A stretch of DNA of 64,000 nt, taken from positions 330,282,495 through 330,346,494 of the forward strand of contig NC_133327.1 in assembly GCF_042186555.1 (NCBI RefSeq), given 5' to 3'. Source of the DNA: Aquarana catesbeiana (taxonomy: Eukaryota > Chordata > Amphibia > Anura > Ranidae). A program made the translations under genes and the position numbers. This document shows positions 1 through 11,900 of the stretch, piece by piece; within the stretch, counting starts at the first letter, position 1; each line of letters starts with the position of its first letter. The notes beneath the pieces are model-generated. The model did not search any database and was not told where the DNA came from. It saw only the letters and a list, made by a program, of their open reading frames with translations.

Positions 1-159
1 GTTATTTTGAGGGGACAGCAAATTTACACTGTTATACAAGCTGTACACTCACTACTTTACATTGTAGCAAAGTGTCATTTCTTCAGTTTTGTCACATGAA
101 AAGATATAATAAAATATTCACAAAAATGTGAGGGGTGTGCTCACTTTTGTGAGATACTG
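1..159. mobile_element. Terminal fragment of a Tc1/mariner element
   Basis: The segment ends AGGGGTGTGCTCACTTTTGT-GAGATACTG followed by the TA target at 160-161. The same sequence, with few differences, recurs at 10120-10279, so this is a dispersed repeat family. The terminal motif is characteristic of Tc1-like transposons of fish and frogs. The transposase part, if any, lies left of the window. Confidence 0.75.
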
Positions 160-169
160 TATGTATATG

Positions 170-195
170 TGTGTATATATATATATATGTGTGTG

Positions 196-246
<51 letters not shown>
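170..246. repeat. TA/TG microsatellite
   Basis: An almost pure alternating TATATA tract with TGTG interruptions directly follows the Tc1 end. Confidence 0.9.
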
Positions 247-248
<2 letters not shown>

Positions 249-345
249 TATATATTTGTACTCAGAGTCTCTTGAAGATAATCAAGAAAATGTAATGGAG
301 GAATGTATGCCTAAAATGTCAGTATGCCTAAAATGTCAATGGAGG

Positions 346-1700
346 AATGTCAGTATGCCTAAAAGGGGGCAAAAATAAAGACAGTAGGATGAGCATGAAA
401 AGGAGATTTATTTGAAACAACAGATTAATCAGCCAAATGTGCAAATGCATGGGAAATCTCGACGTGTGGATCTGGAATATACCTGGAGTAGCATGATGAC
501 TTCCACCTACCTAACCTCTTGATAATGTTAATGGGAACCCCCTGGGGGGAGGCCGCTGAAGCAGCCCCTATCCTGAAAAATGACCTGAGTCTGACTTAGG
601 GTTCACCCCTAAGTTTATCAGAAGGGTGCGGTAATGTTTGACAAAGAGTGCTGTGGTAAAGGCTGTGGTAGGGGGGTTACCCATCTGGATACCCTTAAGA
701 ATGGCCTTAATGGAATGTGCCGAGAATATAGATAGCCTATCAGAATGCCATAAGGACGCAAAATGTTGGATTCCTGCCAAGTATGTTTTAACGGTGTTGT
801 GGGACAGTTTAAGCCATGAGTGGCAGTGGGCCATAAAGCCAGAAGGTATTGAATGTTGTAACAATCAGGCCTAGGGTACTGTGCTTAAAAAGTCTGGAAA
901 GTATTCTAGGCTGTGTTATAAGCCTTCCCCGTGTTGGCAGATAATGATCTGTCGACCAACCCTACTGCAATAGCCCAGTGAGTATCTAATCCATTGTTCG
1001 AAGCGAGAAGTGCAGGGATGGGATAGCCCAGGCGTCTGGGACCTGCTGGAGAACAATGGATAATTAAAACGGGATATAGAGTGTCCGCAGCTGTATTCTG
1101 TATACCAATTAATGACGCTACAGTGCAGCTGGAATTTGAACTGGAGAGACAGCCAAAAGAGCCTGCGTACGGAAGCCATGATGAGTAATGAACTGGACCT
1201 ACCTTGCTGAAAATCTTGGAGGTAGCCTGGTTGTCTGTGGCAAAACTTGGTGTTACCTGTCCATAAGTGACCCCACACTTGCGCTGTAGACACTATGGGA
1301 TAATCTCAAACAAAGCGACGTTTGTGCAAACTTGGAAATTGCCAGGCATTCATCTGGCCATGGTCCTGCTAACCAGTGAGGGCCAAAAAATTGCCTCATA
1401 GCCTTTGGTGGCTGCAGTATCAGTAATGACCTGAGGAGACAACAGCGCAACTGCATGGATAAACATGGTGATGCCGTTCCAGTGCTGGAGGAACTCGTCC
1501 CAAAAGTGTAAATCGGGAAAAGCCGCAGAATCTAGGGTAACAGTGCCAACAACCGAGAAATAAAAAACCTGCCTTTGGAAATGATCCTCATGGCAAAGTT
1601 GCATGCTTAGCAGTGATTGCAATTCCTTCCTGGAACAGACTCGGGAGATCGTAACCAAGGATACGGTCTGATTATTGCTAACTTATCCGCAGCCAGACTA
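346..1700 (-). mobile_element. Decayed DIRS-like retrotransposon (RNase H and tyrosine recombinase remnants)
   Basis: On the minus strand, 1658-1350 encodes a DIRS-type RNase H region: a KELQSLL motif, then HFWDEFLQHWNG, then TDTAATKGYEAIF, where intact relatives have TDAAxxxGfGAyf. Downstream, 864-568 encodes the N-terminal core of the element's tyrosine recombinase (HNTVKTYLAGIQHF). The order RNase H then recombinase is that of DIRS elements. Frames are broken by stops and shifts, and no reverse transcriptase is left, so the copy is truncated. The left end CAGTATGCCTAAAAGGGGGC matches the left end of the second DIRS-like copy at 51421. Confidence 0.7.
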
Positions 1701-1869
1701 TCATAGACCGAGTGTCTTAACCGTGGAAAATGATGAAGTGAACATAGTGCAGGACTAAGCGCGTGGAAATCTCACAGATCATTCTGTATAATACATATTC
1801 CTATAGGAAAACATATTTATCATAATGACTTTATTCTTCCAAAGAGGGGAGGATGAATGTAATAACCAC

Positions 1870-2250
1870 GTGGAGCTCAGGAATGTAGAGAGCTCAGGAG
1901 GGAGCAGACCAAGCCAGTGAAGCCCAGAATGGAGGGGACCAAGCCCCTGGTGCTCAGGAAGGAGGAGACCCACCACAAGGAGCTCAGGAGGGAAAAGACC
2001 CACCACAAGTAGCTCAGGAGGGAGGAGACCGAATACGGGGAGCTCAGGAGGGAGGAGACCCACCACGGGGATCTCAGGAGGGAGGAGACCCTGCTCATGG
2101 AGCTCAGGAGGGAGGAGACCCAGCCTGTTGAGCTCAGGAGGGAGAAGACTCTGCCCATGGAGCTCAGGAGGGAGGAGACCCAGCCTGTGGAGCTCAGGTA
2201 GGAGGAGACCCAGCCCGTGGAGCTCAGGAGGGAGGAGACACAGCCCACAC
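1870..2250. repeat. 30-bp minisatellite (AGCTCAGGAGGGAGGAGACC core)
   Basis: About 12 copies of a 30-base unit begin AGCTCAGGAGGGAGGAGACC and then carry a variable 10-base tail. The reverse frames (LLPPEL and SLLSS repeats) are open only because the unit length is a multiple of three. Confidence 0.9.
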
Positions 2251-3180
2251 ATACTTTTGGCTGTAAAAGATAGATAAGGCATCCCTGTACTTTCCCCATA
2301 TATATTATGACTAGTCAGCGGTGACTGGCAGACCTAATCACGATAATTTGATTTACCTAAAAGCTTCAGAAGCAGATCAAGTTGCTGATATGAGTATCCC
2401 CAGTCCAGCCAGCTCTGACCCCCGTCTCCTGACATCGGAGTCCCCCAGCCCTGCAGGTAATAGCAGAGCCAGCTGGAGTGCAGCCTGTTAGCATTGCATT
2501 GTTGTGAGTGACTAAACAGCTCCTAAGGAACAGCATACATATGTGACACACGCAGTAGCAGCCTCTGTGCTGGGGGAGTGACTGCTGATTGAAGTGAGAG
2601 GCTGAATTTTACCGCCATTGGCTCCACAATTACCTGCCTACCTTGCCGGGGAATGACGTAATACAGAGTAACAGCTTCCCCCCCCCCCCCTTTTTTTTTA
2701 AATGATCACATGCCCTCTGTTCTCAGCTGCATAAGAGCTGAGGAGAGGAGAAGTAGGCGTACACTGGTCTTCACACTAAAAGGCTACGCAAAGGGCGGGG
2801 TTCAGTGTCAGGACACATCTGATTTTTGGAGGCAATCTGGGTTCCCAGCATAGCTAGAGAACTGACCATTGTGTGTTCTCATGCTTAGCATGGTCAGTTT
2901 TTAATAGGAAAACAGAGAAGCAGGCAGGAACACCAGGGGTTTCACACAAAGGAAGCAATACAAAGAGAAGAGGATACATTTTCAGACAGTACAGCAGACA
3001 CATATCATTGATATGAAATGTTGGGTTTACATATTCTTTAATAGGTCGAACTGCAGATACACTGAAAAGTCACAATAATTGGCTGAAGTCCTCACCTTGA
3101 ATTGCTGAGGGGCGTATACAGAAATATAAGATCAAACTCCCTTCAAGAAATGACCACCAACCACACCTTGTTTTAATTGT
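2251..3180. other. No gene recognised; short C and T runs at 2680-2700
   Basis: This 930-base stretch has no convincing exon, RNA gene or known element. It contains a C10T9 run near 2682. The DNA around 2800-2900 carries imperfect short inverted repeats such as TAGCATGGTCAGTTTT against ACTGACCATTG. Confidence 0.5.
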
Positions 3181-3720
3181 AGCTGCTAGTGAAGCTGACA
3201 ACTCACTCTGGGATTGTTGCTGACTGTTCAGGATGGCTGTCATCCTTTTTCTGGAGGTAATTGATGGCTGCAGGTGAAACTGACAACCTTGTTGACTGGT
3301 AAAGATGACTGCCGTCCTTTTTCTGAGATAATGGTAGGCAGAAGTAAAACTGACAGCTTTGTTGACTGTTAAACATGGCTGCCATCCTCTCTCTGAGGTA
3401 ATGGTGGCCACGGGTGAGACTGACAACTCAATCTGGGATTGTTTCTGACTGTTCAAGATGGCTATCATCATTTTGCTGAGGTAATGATGCCTGCAGGTGA
3501 AATTGACAGCTTTGTTGACTGTTAAAGATGGCTGCCGCCCTGTCTCTGAGGCAATGGTGGCCAGAAGTAAAACTGACAGCTTTGTTGATTGTTAAAGATG
3601 ACTGCTGTCCTCTCTCTAAGGTAATGGTGACCACAGGTGAAACTCACAGCTTTGTTGACTGTTATAGATGGCTGCTGTCCTCTCTCTGAGGTAATGGTGA
3701 CATTGAAAATCCACCAGGCC
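3180..3720. repeat. Degenerate ~66-bp minisatellite
   Basis: Seven or eight diverged copies of a unit containing ACTGACAGCTTTGTTGACTG, then AAGATGGCTGCCGTCCTCTC, then CTGAGGTAATGGTGG are spaced about 66 bases apart. Open frames on the minus strand here show the same repeat in protein form and are not treated as genes. Confidence 0.85.
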
Positions 3721-3878
3721 AAACTTTCATATCCCTGTGTCCTTCCTCTTCTCCGGTTTGATGCAAAGTTCAACTCACTCTTAGCTATAGACAGAGCCTA
3801 GAATAAAAGTGAATGTGCTACTTTAGATGTGACATCCCCTAGCTATACAGTGCCTTGAAAAGGTATTCATACCCCTTG

Positions 3879-6486
3879 AAATTTAATTCAATCTTATTTT
3901 ATTGAGAAAGGAAAGTGTACAGTACACAAATATGTCATTCAATAACACATATAAAGAGATAAACATAATTTTAATACCAGTACCATACCGCCTCATGGTA
4001 TAGGGAATTTGTTAGCTTCATTAAGTTAGTTTGATATACAAGCCTGTGTAGCTATATCATCTATCATGACTTATTAAGGGTCGGTGAGCACCACTATCTA
4101 CTCAACGAGTGGTGCCTACTTATTACAAATATGCTAGGGCTTTTGTTGTTGTGCTAAGCGCGATTTCTCTTAGGGTGAAACTCTATGTGTGTCATAATTT
4201 CCGTCAGATGAGACTAAAGATTATAGTTTGTGTCGTCGTGTAGCACTGTAACATATAGCGTGAAGAAGGGGAATGAAAATGAGGATAGAGGGGTCAAGGC
4301 AGTATGGTAGATAGATAGTAAGAGGGAGACATTCCACTTAGGTTAGACAGTTGCGTTGGTGGAGTCCTCTGCAGCCCAAGGAATAAATTCCAAGGAATAT
4401 CAAAACATAGACCACGAGGTCCAGGTCTTGGAGAATTGCTCCTCTTTACCGTTTCCTGCGACAACATTCGTTCCAAGCTATTGATTCAGTGCACTTCAAT
4501 TGCCCAATAAACCAGGGAAGGCATGTTCGTCGACTTCCAGTGTCTGGGCAGAACTGTTCTAGCTGCTGCAAGAAAGTGACACAGAACGTCTTTTTTGACC
4601 GATTTAAGTGGTCCAGGGAGCATAGATAGCAGAGCCACCTCAGGAGAGAGTGTGACTGAGGTCGCCATAAGTCTGCAGTACAGGTCGGGGATCTTTTGCC
4701 AGGGGGGCATTCCCACCAAATGTGGAGTAATGTTCCCTTGGATGACAAGCAATGCCAGCAGGTATCTGGGAGCGCCAGGTTTATCCAGTGTAAAGTTGAG
4801 GGGCATCTGTACCAACGGGTCAACAACTTGAACCCTTTTTCTTGATCTTTGGAGGCTAAGGGTATTTTGTGAGTCAGAATGAAGCACTTTTGCCAGTCAA
4901 CAGGTGAAATAGAGTGAACCAAATCTTCCTTCCAGGCCTGTGTGTATGGGGGGAGGTCGGGATTAGAAACCATATGTAGGAGAGAGTATAGTTGAGAGAC
5001 CACATAAAGCAGCATATTCTCCAAGTCTGTTCAGTCAGTAAGTATATCGGGCAGGGATGGGAAGGTACGAATGTAGGATATCACTTGTTGCCTCTGCAGC
5101 CAATGGGTCGAAGTATGAGGAGATGGGCCGGAGGGAACGTCTTTAATCAGAGAAGAGTCTGAACATAGGACTTGGGCAAGTCGTCTGTGTTCCTCCTTAC
5201 ACCAAGGTCCAAAATTCACCCCCTGTAGGGCCGGTGGAAAAGTCCCAAACAGTAGAGTCATGGGTTCTTTTAGTGGAGATAGGGTCTTGTAGGAATTCAT
5301 TCGGGTCCATATTTGTTTCGTTTGTCAGGTGAGATCGCCAAGGGGTACCCCTCCCTTCAGTGAATTCTCTGGGGGGCGGTAAAGCGCGAAGGTCTATTGG
5401 ATTAAGATGGCTTTCTATTTGTACCCATAATTTGGTGGAGGAATGGTGGAACCAGTTAAGTATACGCGTGAGTACTGCTGCTCTACAGTATATAGAGGCA
5501 TCTAGATCTTGGGGAGTGATGGAGTCTCATAGCGTATCCAAGGACGAGCCCCCCTCCATATAAAGGAGGAAAACAGTTGGCGGAGCTTCCTTAAGAACCA
5601 AGAGGGTATGGAAATGGGAATTGTCTCGAACAAATATAGAAACCGAGGGAGGACGTCCATTTTTAGAGCACTCATGTTGCCTAGCCATGATAGTCGTTTC
5701 TTCGGGTAGTTTGAGAGATCTGACTTGGTTCTAAGCAGAAGGGGAGCAAAGTTCAGGGAGAACAATTAGGACCCTTCTGTGGGTAAGGATGAGCTCTGGC
5801 GTGTTCGCACAGCCCATGTGCAGAGCCCGCCAGGGAGTCGGCGCTGCGCTAATCACAGGCAGTGAGACATTTTCCGATCTCTGCAGCCGCGCATCAGGAA
5901 ATGTCTCACTGCCTGTGATTAGCGCAGAGCAGTGCCGACTTCCTGGTGGGATCTGCACGTGGGCTGTGCGAACACGCCGGAGCTCATCCTTATCTGTGGG
6001 TATTTGGATTCCAAGGTAACGGATGGAAGTGGAGACTTGGCGGAGGGACTCCTGGGACAGTAAGATGTTCAAGATTTCTGACTTAGTATGATTTACTTTG
6101 AAGTTGCTCAGCTTCCCAAACCTCGCAAACTCCTGCATTATATGTGGTAAGGATAGATGAGGTTGGGTTACAAACATTAACAGGTCATCTGCAAAGAGAG
6201 ACAGTTTGGAATGAGTGGGGCCTACCGACATACCTGAGATGGGGTTATTGCGCAAGGCAATTACCAGGTGTTCCATGACAAGGACATAGAGAAGGGGAGA
6301 TAAAGGACAGCCTTGTCGGGGGACAATGAGCCTTTCACCCTAATTCTAGTGGAGGGAGAGGAGTAGAGGGACATAATTCGGGATAGCACATTGGGGCCCA
6401 GACCTATCTGCGCCAGAGACATCTGGAGGAATTGCCAGTTGACCCAGTCAAATGCTTTTTCTGCATTGACCGTCAAAAGGCATAGA
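3879..6486 (-). mobile_element. 5'-truncated L1-type LINE, ORF2 fragments
   Basis: Minus-strand frames carry reverse transcriptase motifs: AEKAFDWVNW (frame 6476-6261) and SLFADDLLMF (frame 6276-5731). Further 3', the L1-type C-terminal region follows (RWYRCP ... CWHC ... HIWWECP, frame 5024-4446). The frames are broken by stops, frameshifts and an inserted hairpin element at 5786-5992. The 3' end lies near 3880. The endonuclease and the first half of the reverse transcriptase are absent, as in a 5' truncation. Confidence 0.85.
5786..5992. mobile_element. Palindromic MITE inserted in the L1
   Basis: The element begins AGGATGAGCTC and ends GAGCTCATCCT. Its two halves, including CGCTAATCACAGGCAGTGAG and its complement, form a long hairpin. 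The flanks TCTGTGGGTA at 5776-5785 and 5993-6002 are a perfect 10-base direct repeat, best read as a target site duplication. This long duplication points to a hAT- or Mutator-like mobiliser; the family was not identified. Confidence 0.8.
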
Positions 6487-7018
6487 GCTTGTGGAGAAGT
6501 TTAAATTAGGGTTAGGTTATAAAAAAAAATCCCAATCTTTGAACAGCTCATGGAGCACTGTTCAATCCATCATCCGAAAATGGAAAGAGTATGACACAAC
6601 TGCAAACTTACCAAGACATGTTCGTCCACCTAAACTGACAGGCCAGGCAAGGAAAACATTAATCAGAGAAGCAGCCAAGAGGCCCATGGTTACTCTGGAG
6701 GAGCTTCAGAGATCCACAGCTCAGGTGGGAGAATCGCTCCACAGGACAACTATTAGTCGTGCACTCCACAAATCTGGCCTTTATGGAAGAGTGGCAAGAA
6801 GAAAGCCATTGTTGAAAGAAAGCCATAAGAAGTCCCATTTGCAGTTTGCGAGAAGCCATGTGGGGGATTTCATGGATAGAATTCTTTTAAAATAAAGTTA
6901 TTGGTTCAATGTATCTGTTTTTAACCCCAATGAAGGCCTAACATTTTCCAATATTCTTGTCTTGTTTATTTCATTACTTGCTTTTCATTTCAGGTTGTTT
7001 TTGTTGCTTTTGGTTGGG

Positions 7019-7411
7019 TGCCTTAGGCTCCTTTCACACAATAGATCTGATTAGGTCTGCCTGTCCGTTTTTCAGGCGGACCCTCCATTTTCCTCTATAG
7101 GCAGTGGGATGTAGAAGGACCATTTACACCTGGCTACCTCCAACCTGATCAGGCAAAAACAAACTGAAGAGGATTCGTTCCTCTCCGTCTAGCCGGATTG
7201 GATCAGAGGGTACTAGGGAGAGAACAGACAGCTAGTCCGTTTACATCTGACTGCCCATAAAGCAGAGTGGGCTGTGTCCGTGTCCCCACTGCATAAGCAG
7301 AGTGGACACGAACCTGTTATCTGGCTGCTTTGCTCAGCTCAGTAGGGGATCAGCGGACTGATCCCCAGCTGAGAAGAAATGGATCTGGCCCCTGTAAAAG
7401 GGGCCTTATGG
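7019..7411. mobile_element. MITE with TTAGGCTCCTTTCACA ends
   Basis: The left end CTTAGGCTCCTTTCACA is complementary to TGTAAAAGGGGCCTTA at the right. A second, truncated member starts at 18239 (CCTTAGGCCCCTTTCACA). The terminal GGCTCCTTTCACAC motif resembles non-autonomous hAT elements, but no clean target duplication was identified. Confidence 0.6.
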
Positions 7412-7424
7412 GGACTGCAATCCT

Positions 7425-8682
7425 ATGTTGTTGCTGTCCATGGAAGCAAATGTAGTGTTGTCACTGTGCACCAGAGCAAATGTAGTGTTGTCACTGTGCA
7501 CCGAAGCAAATGTAAAGTTGTCACTGTGCACCAGAGCAAATGTAGTGTTGTCAATGTGCACCGAAGCAAAAGTAGTGTTGTCACTGTGCACCAGAGCAAA
7601 TGTAGTGTTGTCACTGTGCACCAGAACAAATGTTGTCACTGTGCACCAGAACGAATGTAGTGTTGTCACTGTGCACCAGAACGAATGTAGTGTTGTCACT
7701 GTGCACCAGAGCAAATGTAGTGTTGTCACTGTGCACCAGAACGAATGTAGTGTTGTCACTGTGCACCAGAACGAATGTAGTGTTGTCACTGTGCACCAGA
7801 GCAAATGTAGTGTTGTCACTGTGCACCAGAACGAATGTAGTGTTGTCACTGTGCACCAGAACAAAAGTAGTGTTGTCACTGTGCACCAGAACGAATGTAG
7901 TGTTGTCACTGTGCACCAGAACAAATGTAGTGTTGTCACTGTGCACCAGAACAAATGTAGTGTTGTCACTGTGCACCAGAACGAATGTAGTGTTGTCACT
8001 GTGCACCAGAACGAATGTAGTGTTGTCACTGTGCACCAGAGCAAATGTAGTGTTGTCACTGTGCACCAGAACGAATGTAGTGTTGTCACTGTGCACCAGA
8101 ACAAAAGTAGTGTTGTCACTGTGCACCAGAACGAATGTAGTGTTGTCACTGTGCGCCAGAACAAATGTAGTGTTGTCACTGTGCACCAGAACAAATGTAG
8201 TGTTGTCACTGTGCACCAGAACGAATGTAGTGTTGTCACTGTGCACCAGAACGAATGTAGTGTTGTCACTGTGCACCAGAACGAATGTAGTGTTGTCACT
8301 GTGCACCAGAACAAAAGTAGTGTTGTCACTGTGCACCAGAACGAATGTAGTGTTGTCACTGTGCACCAGAACAAAAGTAGTGTTGTCACTGTGCACCAGA
8401 ACGAATGTAGTGTTGTCACTGTGCACCAGAACAAAAGTAGTGTTGTCACTGTGCACCAGAACGAATGTAGTGTTGTCACTGTGCACCAGAACAAATGTAG
8501 TGTTGTCACTGTGCACCAGAACAAAAGTAGTGTTGTCACTGTGCACCAGAACAAATGTAGTGTTGTCACTGTGCACCAGAACAAATGTAGTGTTGTCACT
8601 GTGCACCAGAACGAATGTAGTGTTGTCACTGTGCACCAGAACGAATGTAGTGTTGTCACTGTGCACCAGAACGAATGTAGTC
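7425..8682. repeat. 30-bp minisatellite upstream of SLC35A1 (~41 copies)
   Basis: The unit is TGTAGTGTTGTCACTGTGCACCAGAACGAA. The only variation is at a few sites: ACGAA, ACAAA or GCAAA, TGTA or AGTA, and CACC or CGCC. A five-base deletion near 7631 shifts the register. The first six units carry GAAGCAAA and GAGCAAA variants and are more diverged than the rest, which suggests that the right-hand part expanded most recently. The array ends about 300 bases before the SLC35A1 start codon. Four long open frames across it on both strands are by-products of the 30-base period. Confidence 0.98.
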
Positions 8683-8879
8683 TCGTTTTCCCTGTGTGCA
8701 ATAAAGCAATTCCATGGGTACTTTTAATCTTTTATCACATCTACAACTCGCTGCTTACATTAAACTAACAATCCGTGAGCTGTCCCCAAGCCCTGTATAG
8801 TTAGCCGTACAGAAGCTTAGTACATTCTCTTATGCACAGACATCTCCATATCAGATTCCATTCCTAGTAACTGTTCCCT

Positions 8880-8986
8880 CCGCCTCTGAGGCACAGCACG
8901 CCTCGCAGTACAGGGAACGTCACTTCCGGGTTCCGCTGATGTGAGTGTGTGCATATAGAAGTGAGTCCCGTGGTGTACACACAGCT
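8880..8986 (+). promoter_or_regulatory. SLC35A1: Probable SLC35A1 proximal promoter / 5' UTR
   Basis: The ~100 bases before the start codon are moderately GC-rich and contain AACGTCACTTCCGGGTTCCG at 8927-8946. Within it CACTTCCGG is a consensus ETS/GABP site, and ACGTCA is a CRE half-site. No TATA box is evident, which fits a housekeeping-type promoter. The transcription start is inferred to lie here or just upstream; it cannot be fixed from sequence. Confidence 0.5.
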
Positions 8987-8999
8987 ATGGCAGCCCGGG
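8987..8999 (+). CDS. SLC35A1: SLC35A1 coding exon 1
   Basis: This short first coding exon is ATG GCA GCC CGG G (Met-Ala-Ala-Arg plus one base), followed by the donor GTGAGT at 9000. The start has G at -3 and G at +4, a good Kozak context. The residue completed across the junction is Glu, giving MAAREN, against MAAPRDN in mammals; the frog form is one residue shorter. The exon is too short to stand out as an open frame and was placed by its donor site and phase. Confidence 0.85.
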
Positions 9000-11900
9000 G
9001 TGAGTTCTACCTGTGCCAGTGCTGGGACAGAACAGACTATGCGAAGTAGCTGTAGTGTCTCGTTATAGAGTGTGTAAGACATGGAATTAATGAGAGTATA
9101 CACTCCATGGAAATGTGCAGTTACAAGTAGTGTGTGTGAATGGCTGACTGCTGCTTTGTGGTGCAATGAGCTTCCTTCATAGACTGGGAGTACTGCAGTG
9201 GAGTGGAATGTTACTGGAATACTTTGGTGCTGGAATGGTAAATGTCTTGTGGATCAGTAAAGAGACTTCTATTGGTATCCAGTATACATGGCTGATCTCT
9301 TTCTGTGGGTGAGATCTCATCATAGGACTCTTATCCGAAGTCTATGACTAGGAGGAGTAGTATGTGTTCCACAATCAGTACTGGGATCATTATGTAGAGA
9401 TATATAATACTGAGAACATCTGCAAAACCTAGTTATCAGCCAGGGTTTTTCTAGAGGTCACCAGGGCTGCCCTGAACAATAACAGATTGATCTTCCACTT
9501 ATAGTGGCCACAAATGTAAAGCATTATATTACAGTCTGATTACACAATCTAATTTAGATTTACCAAGACTATGTAATAGGAGTACACACCTAAAGAATCC
9601 ATTCATTTTTAGAATATCTGACAGGCCCTTGCCTTACATAGTTGAGGGTAGATCTAAAGGAGATTGCACAATGAGATTTGTATGGTACAGTATAGAGTTA
9701 GTATGGTCACCTTAACCACTTGCCTGCTGGGCACTTTCACCCCCTTCCTGCCCAGGCCAATTTTCAGCGCTCTGTCGCACTTTGAATGACAATTGCACGG
9801 TCAGGCAGCACTGCACCCAAATTTAATTCTTCTTGGTTTTTTTTTTTTTTTTTTTTTAGACAGAGTTTTTTTTAATTGTTTGCTAGACAAACGAAAAAAG
9901 ACCGAGAATTAAAAAAAAAAATTTTTTTCTCAGTTTCTGTTATAAAATTTTGTAAATACGTAATTGTTCTCCTTCACTGATGTGCAGTGATGAAGCACTG
10001 ATTGGCAGCACTGGGGGGCACTGTTGGGGCTGCACTGATTATCAGTGTAGATGTCCCCCACTTTCACTTAGGGGTGTACTCACTTTTGTTGCCAGCGGTT
10101 TAGACATTAATGGCTGTGTGTTGTTATTTTAAGGGGACAGCAAATTTACTGTTATACAAGCTGTACACTCACTACTTTACATTGTAGCAAAGTGTCATTT
10201 CTTCAGTGTTGTCACATGAAAAGATATAATAAAATATTTACAAAAATGTGAGGGGTGTACTCACTTTTGTGAGATACTGAAAATTTCAAATCTAATTTGA
10301 CTACCTATTACACATTCCCTTCTGTAATGTAAGTGTGCCCCCTCTACATTGTAAAGAGCTGCACAAACTGTTGGCACTATATAAATCGTGTATAATAATA
10401 ATGTTCCCAAAGGTGAACTTATCCTTTGACTGCTGCAGCTCCTGCCCTCATTCAGGACTGTGCTGCCTCCCTCTCTCTTCTCTGCTGTTAAGATGAGAGC
10501 AGTGGAGGCTGGAGGGAAGGATCAGCAAAGCTGTATTTGCAAGCTTCCCATCAGCTGCCCACAGACAACGGGTTGCCAAACCTGGCAGTAGGAGAATTTT
10601 TTGGTAAAATAAAGTTTTCCCCCTTCATCTTCCAGGACAGGTTACTTGGAAAGATAATTGGCTCCGCCCTCTACAGGAAACACAAATCAAAAAGTTTAAA
10701 ATGCCCCTCCCCTGTTACAGTTACATAGTAGGTGAGGCTGAAAAAAGACACAAGTCCATCAAGTCCAACCTATGTGTGTGATTATATGTCAGTATTACAT
10801 TGTATATCCCTGCATGTTGTGGTCGTTCAGGTGCTTATCTAATAGCTTTTTGAAACTATTGATGCCCCCCCCCTGCTGAGACCACCGCCTGTGGAAGGGA
10901 ATTCCACATCCTTGCCGCTCTTACAGTAAAGAACCCTCTACGTAGTTTAAGGTTAAACCTCTTTTCTTCTAATTTTATTGAGTGGCCACATGTCTTGTTA
11001 AACTCCCTTCCGTGAAAAAGTTTTATCCCAATTGTGAGGTCATCAGTACGGTATTTAAAAAAAGAAATCATATCCCCTCTCAAGCGTCTCTTCTCCAGAG
11101 AGAATAAGTTCAGTGCTCGCAACTTTTCCTCGTAACTAATATCCTCCAGACCTTTATTAGCTTTGTTTCCCTTCTCTGTACTCGCTCCATTTCCAGTACA
11201 TCCTTCCTGAGGACTGGTGCCCAGAACTGGACAGCATACTCTAGGTGCGGCCAGACCAGAGCCTTGTTGAGTGGAGAATTATCGTTTTATCTCTGGAGTT
11301 GATCCCCTTTTTAACCACTTACCAACCGGCCCATAGCCGAATGACGGCTGCAGGGCGGTTGGATAACTCTGGGTGGACGTACTATGACGTCCTCCCAGAA
11401 TTCCCCTCTCGCGCGCCCCCTGGGGCGCGCACCTGAACACATCCGTGACCGCCGGGTCCAGGGGACCCGGCGCATCACGGATCCCGGTAAATGGCCGCTG
11501 ATCGCGGCCGTTTACCATGTGATTGAGCCGTCAAATGACGGCGCGATCACATGTAAACAGACCGGTGTCATCTGATGACGCCGGTTCCTCTCCTCCCCTC
11601 CTGTGTACCGATCGGTACACAGTGAGCGGGGAGGGGGATGGATGGATGTCTGCAGCGCTGTGGGCTGTATGTGTAGTGCCCACAGCGCTGCACAGAGACA
11701 TCCATCCATCCATGCTCAGCCATCCCTCACTACTAATGCTGTGCAATACTCTGCAATACCCCACAATACTCTGCAATGCTGTGCAATACTCTGCAATACC
11801 CCCACAATACTCTGCAATACCCCCACAATACTCTGCAATACTCTGCAATGCCCCCACAATACTCTGCAATACTCTGCAATGCTGTGCAATACTCTGCAAT

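Larger units (their letters stand above)
3846..6897. mobile_element. Tc1/mariner copy interrupted by an L1-type LINE
   Basis: The left piece CAGTGCCTTGAAAAGGTATT at 3846 is a Tc1 terminus and matches the right end of the Tc1 copy at 47136-48686. The right piece 6487-6897 encodes the transposase N-terminal region: GLGYKKK, then STVQSIIRKWKEY, then NLPRHVRPPKLTGQARKTLI, then RALHKSGLYGRVARRKPLLK. It stops before the DDE catalytic residues. Between them lies an L1 on the minus strand. Some 300 bases of Tc1 between terminus and transposase are missing, so the L1 insertion came with a deletion or a later loss. Confidence 0.8.

Noticed and set aside
1779..2299. Pro/Leu-rich 167- and 140-codon minus-strand frames
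   Set aside because: These come from the 30-base minisatellite.
3070..3773. Minus-strand frames of 60-133 codons with SQQSCQFH repeats
   Set aside because: These are translations of the 66-base degenerate minisatellite; several overlapping frames show the same pattern.
7425..8682. CRISPR array
   Set aside because: Repeats of 30 bases are contiguous with no unique spacers, and the DNA is vertebrate.
7406..8768. Four open frames of 350-447 codons on both strands
   Set aside because: They are translations of a 30-base tandem repeat; the period is divisible by three so frames stay open. No start context, no domain, and both strands are equally open.
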